DNA from: Blastopirellula sp.
GTDB lineage: Bacteria > Planctomycetota > Planctomycetia > Pirellulales > Pirellulaceae
Assembly (NCBI GenBank): GCA_002733575.1
Contig: NVWB01000021.1
Coordinates: 15,381-55,486 of the forward strand
Direction of reading: 5' to 3'
DNA length: 40,106 nt
Shown here: in pieces, positions 33,975 to 40,106 of the stretch
Layout of the letters: each line of letters opens with the position of its first letter
Numbering within the stretch: the stretch's first letter is position 1
Made by a program: the position numbers and the translations under genes
The notes under the pieces: generated by a model
The model's input: only the letters and a program-made list of their open reading frames with translations
Databases searched by the model: none
Told to the model about the DNA's origin: nothing

Positions 33975-35260
33975 TCTAGCGCATCAGAATTTTTCCATTT
34001 TTTTTACTACCGGTCCCAATTCCTGGCCTCCCACCACCCTAACACAAGATTTTTAAGCTTTTTGGCCGGGTTGCGTGCCTGTTGTGCGCAGACCTTTCCT
34101 CTTGCAGCCACTTTTTGGGCCTCCTTCGTGCTGGTGCGTTTCAGCCTCCATTGATGGCTGGTGGTGGCAGCGCGAGCCGTTCAATGTGCTCGAGGATTGA
34201 TGCGAACAACTTCCGTGTCACAGCCACTTCAGTAAGTTGGAACGTCACGTATTTTGCATGTCGGGTAACCTTCGCCCCGATCTTCACCAGCTTCTCTCGA
34301 AGGGTTGTCAGCGATCAGTGCTTCACCTCATGAGGCAGTGCTAGCCGCCGCAGGAAGTTGGCCAGATTGTAAGCCAAAGCAAAGAGTTGCAGCCGCGTCT
34401 GGTTGTCCTTAAACGTACGGCAAGAGAGCTTCGTCCATCTCACGGCATTCTTTCCTTCTTTGATCCACTGCTCGGCTGAGCCGCGACCATTGTAGAACTT
34501 CACCACGTTTTTCGAGTGTTTGTTTAGGTTAGTCACGATGAAACCAACTCGTGGGAACAACTCGCCCGCGTGCCATTCGATCTTGGCGACCACGCGCCGC
34601 GCTCGCTGCCATGATTTTGCTTGATATTGAAAGCGGTGATAAAAGACCTTGGGCTTGTGGGATGGACGACCCACGGGGCGAGTGAGAAGATGCTCAATTT
34701 CTCGCTCCAGAACAGCGTTCGCCTTGAGGCGAATCACGTAGCGGTAGCCTTCTTTCTCAAGCAGACGGTACAAGGCTGGATTGGCAAAAGCCGCATCGCC
34801 ACGAAAGAACTTGGGGATGCTCAAGTGCCGATACCGCTCAATCACCGACAACGTGTCGCATGGCAGGATCGACCGCTAGCCGCTCGGCATCATTCACGTC
34901 TTCATAGCCTGCTCGCCGACTGTAGATCGACTGCCGCAGCATTGGCACAAGACCATGTTGTTTATTCGTGCCCAGGCGTAAATCGCTTAGCACTTCTGCA
35001 CCCATTACCGTGAGACTGAGCAGTTCGTCAAGTTCCCGATACACCAACAGCCCGGCGTCGGTTGTGATTTGGCTACCCAGAAACTTGAGCTTCACGCGAC
35101 GGTCGAAACTGAGCCGCAAATCCTCGTTTTTGGCTTCACCCATTGGGTTTCCCTCTCACTTTGGCATGAAACGCGTCAAATCCCTTGTTATTAAAGGGTT
35201 GGCGCAAATTCCATGCCAAAACGTATCGGGTCAAATGGAAAATGCGGGTTTAAGAAAACT
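33975..35260 (-). mobile_element. IS1380-family insertion sequence remnant
   Basis: A GC-richer block containing a broken IS1380-type transposase. The right end (transposase 5' side) carries ATGGAAAATGCGGGTTTAAG at 35236-35255. At the left, near 33982-34004, ATTTTTCCATTT preceded by GCGCATC is an imperfect inverse of it. The limits are therefore approximate. The present length of about 1.3 kb is about 400 bases short of a typical family member, matching the missing middle of the transposase. No target-site duplication could be identified. Confidence 0.55.
34315..35143 (-). pseudogene. IS1380-family transposase, internally deleted and frameshifted
   Basis: The N-terminal 101 residues (start ATG 35143, GAGAGG upstream) read LGSQITTDAGLLVYRELDEL, RQSIYSRRAGYEDVNDAERL and DPAMRHVVGD, then stop. 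The C-terminal 178 residues continue in another frame (34315-34851): VIERYRHLSIPKFFRGDAAF, YRYVIRLKANAVLE, GRGSAEQWIKEGKNAVRW and LQLFALAYNLANFLRRLALP. Both parts match the IS1380 transposase, but about 140 middle residues are missing, including the first catalytic Asp region. The junction at about 34845-34865 therefore marks a deletion with frameshift, and the product cannot be active. Confidence 0.85.
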
Positions 35261-35368
35261 TGTTGTACTTACTTGCCAGTGGCTTGGCCAAAAACTCTAC
35301 TATTGTGTAAATCGATTCACTGCATTTGCTAAACAATATTTTCTAATGACATTCTATCTGGAATACCC

Positions 35369-36595
35369 ATGAATAATATCACCGCTAAACGACCTACTTT
35401 TGTTACGCATCTCGAATGTGGTCTCGAAGGCGATTCTTATCCGGCCGATCAGTTGCACGGGTTATCCAAAGCAGGTAAGCCGCTTGTTGTTCGGTATGAT
35501 CTTCCAGCGATCAAAGCCGCCGTAACCAAAGAAGAACTGGCCAGTCGCCCGGCCGACATGTGGCGATATCGAGAGTTCTTGCCGGTGCGTCAAGCCACAA
35601 ATATCGTTAGCCTGGGCGAAACAGTGACTCCTTTGATTCCAGTGCCAAAATTACAAGCAGGCACAGGCCAACTATGGGTCAAAGATGAAGGACGCCTCCC
35701 GACCGGATCGTTCAAGGCCCGAGGAATTTGCATGGCGATTTCAATGGCCAAAGAACTGGGCGTCACCAAAGTGGCCATGCCGACCAACGGCAATGCAGGC
35801 GCAGCACTCGCCGCGTATGCCACACGTGGTGGTATCGAATCTTACGTCTTTTGCCCAGATGATACGCCAGAAATCAATGTGCGTGAGATCGCCGCCCAAG
35901 GTGCGAAGGTCTGGAAAGTAAACGGATTGATCAATGACTGTGGACGTATTGTGGGCGAGGGAAAAGAAGCGATGAACTGGTTCGACATCTCAACGCTCAA
36001 AGAGCCTTATCGAATTGAAGGCAAAAAGACGATGGGGCTGGAACTAGCCGATCAATTCGATTGGAAACTACCCGACGTAATTATGTATCCTACCGGAGGC
36101 GGAACCGGTTTGATCGGCATGTGGAAGGCATTTCAGGAATTAAAAGAAATCGGCTGGATCACCGATCCTTTGCCACGCATGGTGGCCGTTCAAGCAACAG
36201 GCTGTGCCCCAATTGTCAAAGCTTACGATGCAGGCGAAGAACATGCTCCACTGTGGGAAAACGCACATACCGTGGCATCCGGCATTCGAGTTCCAGCGGC
36301 CATCGGAGATTTTCTGATCTTACGGGCGGTACGAGCCAGCGGCGGGTTTGCAACCGCAGTCACCGATGATGCGATACTGGCTGCCCAACAGGAAGCGGCA
36401 ACTAGTGAAGGAGTTTTACTCTGCCCCGAAGGTGCAGCCACTTTGGCCGCGTATCAACAGGAATTAACAAGTGGCCGAATCAACGCCAACGAATCGGTCG
36501 TACTTTTCAACTGCGCCACAGGCTTAAAATACCCGATGCCCGAGGTAACGCAAACGCTTGATTGCACGCAACCGGTTGATTATTCAAGGCTGTAA
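35369..36595 (+). CDS. thrC: Threonine synthase
   Basis: A 408-residue PLP enzyme that converts O-phosphohomoserine to threonine in the cytoplasm, the last step of threonine synthesis. LGETVTPLIPVPKL, the PLP-lysine motif LPTGSFKARG (Lys at about residue 117), PTNGNAGAALAAYA, and the phosphate-binding Gly loop PTGGGTGLIGMW are present. The asparagine loop reads TNGNAG where many members have SSGN. The C-terminal CPEGAATLAAYQQ and FNCATGLKYP also fit. The N terminus (FVTHLECGLEG, ADMWRYREFLPV) matches the longer plant-like class. A threonine dehydratase-like or related fold-type II enzyme is the alternative, but the N-terminal region favours threonine synthase. The start lies after IS-derived sequence, with TGGAAT near position -10. 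The gene converges with the di-haem protein gene, 16 bases away. Confidence 0.85.
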   Translation: MNNITAKRPTFVTHLECGLEGDSYPADQLHGLSKAGKPLVVRYDLPAIKAAVTKEELASRPADMWRYREFLPVRQATNIVSLGETVTPLIPVPKLQAGTGQLWVKDEGRLPTGSFKARGICMAISMAKELGVTKVAMPTNGNAGAALAAYATRGGIESYVFCPDDTPEINVREIAAQGAKVWKVNGLINDCGRIVGEGKEAMNWFDISTLKEPYRIEGKKTMGLELADQFDWKLPDVIMYPTGGGTGLIGMWKAFQELKEIGWITDPLPRMVAVQATGCAPIVKAYDAGEEHAPLWENAHTVASGIRVPAAIGDFLILRAVRASGGFATAVTDDAILAAQQEAATSEGVLLCPEGAATLAAYQQELTSGRINANESVVLFNCATGLKYPMPEVTQTLDCTQPVDYSRL

Positions 36596-36611
36596 AATGG
36601 AACAGTCAGTT

Positions 36612-38018
36612 TTAGTTAGTTCTATATCTATAATGATATTTGGACTCAGGTTTAGGTGCAACGAGTGTCTTGAGGTACGAGATGATATAGCCACGGTCTT
36701 CTGCTGGAAGCCCTAAATAATCTTCTCTTGAAAACCTGCCTTGACCTCCATGTAGCATGATTGCTTGATGGAGATTCGCAGCACGACCATCGTGCATATA
36801 TGGCGCTGAACTAGCGACTCCCCATAAGGGCGGAGTTCGCCATTCGTCAAAAATGTTGGAAGGTATATCGACTGTGAATGCTTGAAACGAACCACCAAAT
36901 GAACCACCGATAAATTGCCTTCCAGTGATCTTCGTCCCCGGATTGGCCGGTGAAGGATCAGATAGATCGGGCCCCATGTCATGCAAAAGCAAGTCGCTGT
37001 AAATCCCTTTAGCGGTACCTAGATTTTCCACATGGCATTTGTTGCATCCGATTGTGTTGAGGAGATTTCTTCCATAATTAAGAAAGTTCGCCTCATCATC
37101 ATTTCTGGGTTCAGTTTTGATTGGCAGTGGGAGATTGGCCACAAATTCCACTAGTTCATCACATTGCTGGTAATCTAGATCGACTCCAGGTGATTTGTAC
37201 TCTGGCTTTTGTGGGTTGGTTGCTTGTTCATGCTTTTCGGATTGTAAACCTAGTTCATTTGCACAAGCGGCCAGAACAAATTCTTTCAGGCTTGTTGTTT
37301 GTCCTCTCCAACCAAATCGACCTACACCACCTGCTGTTTGCGGGACTCGGCCAGCAGTCGCAGAATGAATTTTTGCCTGTCTTTTCGCTTGCTCTTTGAT
37401 TATGGAATCAGGTATCTTATCGATTAAACCCGCCCCAAATAGAGCGGGCGTATTTCGTTGGCTGAGGACGAGTGTTACTCCTTGTTTCTTAGGCAAGACA
37501 TAAACCTGATGCCCCTCACGTTTTCTATTGATGGCTCGCATCATACGCAGCTTTCGAGCCTCGGTCAGTTCCTCGGGAACGTCAATTCCTTGCTGCTTTA
37601 ATCGCCAATCTAAATAGGTTTCGTCTTCGCCGATCTTATGCAACACAAGCGTTGTGCCAATTTGGCCTCCCGGTTTCCGGAAACCAGCATGAATCAATGG
37701 CAGTGTAGCAGTGACTTTATCCTGTTTTGATTGTTTAACCTGAGGCATTCTCGCACTAAGCAACTCAACATTATATTCATTTGGACCAGCCCCGCCGATA
37801 TTGCCTTGAAAATGACATTCAACACAAGAAGAAGCATTTCGCATGGGGCCCAATCCATCGCCTTTAGGGCTCAAAGGGTCATTAGGAACCCACTTGTGCA
37901 TAAATAGCTTGCCGCCATTGATAATCCCATCTTGCGCATAGAGAGCATTGCCACTAAGCAGTATTGCCAATAGGCCGGTGACGATAAGTAAACGTAGTAA
38001 AATATGTGCCCGTAACAT
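36612..38018 (-). CDS. Secreted di-haem oxidoreductase (DUF1111-like, peroxidase-related)
   Basis: A 468-residue periplasmic c-type cytochrome with two haem sites: C65-VE-C68-H69 and C325-NK-C328-H329. The C terminus is typical of the di-haem oxidoreductase (DUF1111) family: FDEWRTPPLWGVASSAPYMH, DGRAANLHQAIMLHGGQGRF, SREDYLGLPAEDRGYIISYL. These are related to cytochrome c peroxidases and MauG-like proteins. ATG 38018 is chosen over 38087 because AAGGA lies 8 bases upstream and a signal peptide begins there (MLRAHILLRLLIVTGLLAIL). The substrate is unknown. The gene is divergent from the sialidase-like gene and convergent with the threonine synthase gene. Confidence 0.88.
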   Translation of the reverse strand: MLRAHILLRLLIVTGLLAILLSGNALYAQDGIINGGKLFMHKWVPNDPLSPKGDGLGPMRNASSCVECHFQGNIGGAGPNEYNVELLSARMPQVKQSKQDKVTATLPLIHAGFRKPGGQIGTTLVLHKIGEDETYLDWRLKQQGIDVPEELTEARKLRMMRAINRKREGHQVYVLPKKQGVTLVLSQRNTPALFGAGLIDKIPDSIIKEQAKRQAKIHSATAGRVPQTAGGVGRFGWRGQTTSLKEFVLAACANELGLQSEKHEQATNPQKPEYKSPGVDLDYQQCDELVEFVANLPLPIKTEPRNDDEANFLNYGRNLLNTIGCNKCHVENLGTAKGIYSDLLLHDMGPDLSDPSPANPGTKITGRQFIGGSFGGSFQAFTVDIPSNIFDEWRTPPLWGVASSAPYMHDGRAANLHQAIMLHGGQGRFSREDYLGLPAEDRGYIISYLKTLVAPKPESKYHYRYRTN

Positions 38019-38232
38019 TTCACAATCCTTCAAGTGAAAAAGTGAGAGCCCTCTAGTCAAATCAACCAATCTATTGGTTGATTGCACCCTGCCATCCTAA
38101 CCACCTGCCATGAGGTGTGCAAGGAAATGTCCGGAAAATAAAAATACTTGCGTACGAACTAAAACATTTCTATGCTTAATTCATATTCATTTTTGCAAAG
38201 ATACTTCAAGTAAGAGCCAAGGCAACAATCTC

Positions 38233-39477
38233 ATGATTTCACGACGTCAATTTTTACAAACCACTGCGATTACTTTGTCTGCCGGGTCAGTGCTTGCTTC
38301 AGATGCCTCCAATGAACCTAGTCTCATTAAATCAATTTCAACGGAAGTGGTCCGCAGCAATCGTGATGGAACAGGAACCACTTGGTTTCATCCTCGGGCT
38401 TGCATGGTGCCAGGTGCAAAGGGTCAGCCAGAAACTGCGTTGATGACATTGCAATCGATTGGTGGGTCCGATTATTTTGGGCCCGTTCACTTTTCTGAAT
38501 CGCACGACATCGGTAAGTCGTGGAGCAAACCGACAGAAATCCCGGCGCTCGCTTGGCACGAGATGCCCAAGCACGAAGGTCTCAAGGCAGGTGTCTGTGA
38601 TGTTGTGCCACAGTACCATCCTCAAACGGGAACCGTCTTGGCACTAGGGCACGTGGTATTTTATCGAGGAGCCAAGTTCTCGCGTGGAGATCAATTGGCC
38701 CGTTACCCCGTATACAGTGTCCGCCGTGCCGATGGCACGTGGTCTACACGCCGTATTCTCGAATGGGATGATCCTCGTGGTTCTTTCATTTACACCAACA
38801 ACTGTGGTCAACGGATAAATTTACCGAACGGCGACATTGCCATGTCGTTCACTTTTGGAGACCAAGCCAATTTCCGTAAAGTTGCCGGAGTGATTTGCTC
38901 CTTTGATGGTGAGCATCTAAAGATCAAGGAAGTAGGGAAACCGCTTGAACTGATGCATAAACGTGGGTTATTAGAGCCTTCGGTGACCCAATATCAAGAT
39001 CGTTTTTACATGACGATCCGCGCTGAAGATGATCATGGATACAATAGTGTAAGCAAAGATGGATTAAACTGGGAACCAAAGAAAGCTTGGGCCTGGGATA
39101 ACGGTGAACCACTTTCAATGTCGACCACGCAGCAACACTGGATGACACACAGCAATGGATTATTTTTGGTCTACACACGCAAAGATGTATCCAACACGAA
39201 TGTCATCCGTTGGCGAGCACCACTTTGGATTGCTCAAGTTGACCCTGTAAAACGCTGTTTAATTCGTAAGACAGAACGCATCGTGCTTCCACTTATTGGC
39301 GATGGAGTCAACGATGCCAAAAATGTTGCGTTGATGGGCAACTTTCATGTCACGAATGTGAACGCTCATGAATCTTGGGTAACCGCTGGAGAATGGATTC
39401 CGAACCAAAAAGCACGTGGTGATTTGCGATTAGCCAGAATCAAGTGGGCTCAGCCTAATTTGCTTGCTTCTGATTAG
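38233..39477 (+). CDS. Tat-exported sialidase-like (BNR beta-propeller) protein
   Basis: A 414-residue protein with a Tat signal (ISRRQFLQTTAITLSAGSVL). The rest resembles the exo-alpha-sialidase beta-propeller superfamily, with Asp-box-type repeats S-x-D-x-G-x-x-W: SHDIGKSWSKPTEIP and SKDGLNWEPKKAW. RNRDGTGTTWFHPRACMVPG near the N terminus, LLEPSVTQYQDRFYMTIRAE, and the late RWRAPLWIAQVDPVKR include candidate Arg and Tyr/Glu active-site residues of the fold. Catalysis is not proven: many planctomycete members act on other glycans or are not enzymes. ATG 38233 is preferred to 38110 for the Tat signal; AAGG lies 12 bases upstream. It is probably periplasmic. Confidence 0.78.
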   Translation: MISRRQFLQTTAITLSAGSVLASDASNEPSLIKSISTEVVRSNRDGTGTTWFHPRACMVPGAKGQPETALMTLQSIGGSDYFGPVHFSESHDIGKSWSKPTEIPALAWHEMPKHEGLKAGVCDVVPQYHPQTGTVLALGHVVFYRGAKFSRGDQLARYPVYSVRRADGTWSTRRILEWDDPRGSFIYTNNCGQRINLPNGDIAMSFTFGDQANFRKVAGVICSFDGEHLKIKEVGKPLELMHKRGLLEPSVTQYQDRFYMTIRAEDDHGYNSVSKDGLNWEPKKAWAWDNGEPLSMSTTQQHWMTHSNGLFLVYTRKDVSNTNVIRWRAPLWIAQVDPVKRCLIRKTERIVLPLIGDGVNDAKNVALMGNFHVTNVNAHESWVTAGEWIPNQKARGDLRLARIKWAQPNLLASD

Positions 39478-39530
39478 TTCCCTATTGAATATCGCGGTCC
39501 TGAATTTCGTCGGTGTCACCCTGTCGGGTC

Positions 39531-39804
39531 TTGGCATTTGACCGCTGGTCATATTCCCCCAAAACCCCCTCTGATGCGATTGATTTGACCAGGAGTCAAG
39601 TTTTTGAGAAAGCTTTCGTTGGTTGATTGGTGGTTGGTCGGTTTTTTGTGTTGTCGTAACTGCCGGTCTCAAACGACTTAGGGTAAGTGAAATCATTAGC
39701 AGAAACAGATTTGACCAAAATCAAATATCGGTCAAATATTTGACCGCAGTCAAATCGGCAATTCACACGTTTTGAATTGGACAAAAAATCCAACTTTTCA
39801 CCTC
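39531..39804. repeat. Non-coding tandem unit A with TTTGACC/GGTCAAA palindromes
   Basis: First of two diverged tandem units in non-coding DNA. The heptamer TTTGACC or its complement occurs at 39537-39543, 39584-39590, 39710-39716, 39730-39736 and 39739-39745. GGTCAAATATTTGACC (39730-39745) is a perfect 16-base palindrome. TGACC-gct-GGTCA (39539-39551) and TTGAC...GTCAA (39585-39599) are further pairs. Conserved blocks shared with unit B are AAAACCCCCTCTG (39561-39573), 39643-39680 (29 of 38 bases identical to 39944-39981, no gaps) and a tail near 39787-39804 (AATCCAACTTTTCACC). The central block can form a hairpin, GTCGT (39653-39657) with ACGAC (39673-39677). No protein frame is shared by the two units. 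Function unknown. Confidence 0.75.
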
Positions 39805-39830
39805 TCTTGCCTAGTTGATAGGTTTGAAAT

Positions 39831-40106
39831 TTGCCTGGTAACCAAAGGTTACTTTTTCAGAAAAACCCCTCTGTAGAATAAAAGTAGGCCAAAGGTTACC
39901 AATTTTGATCAGTCCAAATAACAGGTACGCTCGAAAACCCGATTTCTTGCGTTGTTGTAAGTGAAGATATCACACGACTTACGACGAATGAATTTCTTGC
40001 GGATCACAATACCGGGCAAAAGGTGACATTGGCTACCATGGTAACCCTTGGTTACTTTTGATTTCGCACATTTCCAACCAGTGATTAATCCGACCTTTCC
40101 CCCCAT
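39831..40106. repeat. Non-coding tandem unit B with GGTAACC/GGTTACC palindromes, cut by window end
   Basis: Second copy, offset 300-301 bases from unit A. The blocks AAAAACCCCTCTG (39861-39873), 39944-39981 and the tail AATCCGACCTTTCCCC (40087-40102) align with unit A. The half-sites at matching positions are different: GTAACC-aaa-GGTTAC (39838-39852), GTAGGCC-aaa-GGTTACC (39884-39900), and GGCTACC-at-GGTAACC-ctt-GGTTAC (40031-40055). In the central hairpin, GTTGT (39954-39958) faces ACGAC (39974-39978), so the C of unit A has become T, still pairing with G in RNA. A 65-codon minus frame here has no domain. The unit reaches the window edge, and more copies may follow. Confidence 0.72.

Noticed and set aside
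39531..40106. Integron attC sites or a gene-less cassette array
   Set aside because: The unit size and folded palindromes are suggestive, but no GTTRRRY/RYYYAAC core pair at the expected ends and no integrase gene were seen.
39531..40106. CRISPR array
   Set aside because: Only two units of about 300 bases with diverged repeats; no short exact repeats with unique spacers and no cas gene.
39909..40106. 65-codon minus-strand frame at the window end
   Set aside because: It lies wholly inside repeat unit B, has no domain and has no counterpart in unit A.

Overview
The window looks like chromosomal DNA of a planctomycete (phylum Planctomycetota), probably a fairly low-GC marine or aquatic Pirellulales or Planctomycetales relative. 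The evidence is the gene mix: formylglycine sulfatases, a planctomycete cytochrome c protein (PSCyt1, DUF1549, DUF1553) directly followed by a DUF1501 Tat protein, an EF-hand protein, a DUF1111-like di-haem oxidoreductase, a sialidase-like Tat protein, and a type II secretion locus with a PilM/PilO-like inner-membrane platform. No tRNA, rRNA or CRISPR array was seen.

Layout. 1-8.4 kb: the 5' end of an Xaa-Pro-aminopeptidase-like gene on the minus strand, a spacer carrying degenerate dispersed repeats, two sulfatases, a DUF4105 lipoprotein candidate, a CAP-domain protein, an EF-hand protein with an Arg/Asp/Gly repeat, and a divergent Gly-rich helical protein. 8.5-22.6 kb: a co-directional type II secretion or pseudopilus locus in the order E-F-G-H-I-J-K-L-M-D. 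Two of its products are unusual. The M-like protein carries an Ig/cadherin-like domain and a GspC/PilP-like domain. The secretin is about 1196 aa, with about eight N-type modules instead of the usual four. 22.6-27.7 kb: envelope proteins (a lipoprotein, a BON-domain protein whose gene overlaps the lipoprotein gene antisense by 197 bp, a DUF3352-like protein, a small membrane protein) and an orphan SMI1/KNR4 (SUKH) protein. 27.9-32.5 kb: the PSCyt/DUF1501 pair. 32.9-35.3 kb: a DUF4349 lipoprotein and an internally deleted IS1380-family element. 35.4-39.5 kb: threonine synthase, a di-haem oxidoreductase and a sialidase-like protein.

The most unusual element is the non-coding right end (about 39531-40106). 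It holds two diverged tandem copies of an approximately 300 bp unit. The copies share conserved blocks at a constant 300-301 bp offset. At matching positions they carry different palindrome half-sites: TTTGACC/GGTCAAA in the first copy and GGTAACC/GGTTACC in the second. The architecture of the inverted repeats is kept while their sequence has been swapped. The second copy runs to the window edge, so the array may continue.

The genes fit a particle- or polymer-degrading lifestyle. Sulfatases and the sialidase-like protein attack sulfated or sialylated glycans, the secretion locus can export enzymes, and the many lipoproteins and Tat proteins act in the envelope. This functional link is inferred from gene content only.
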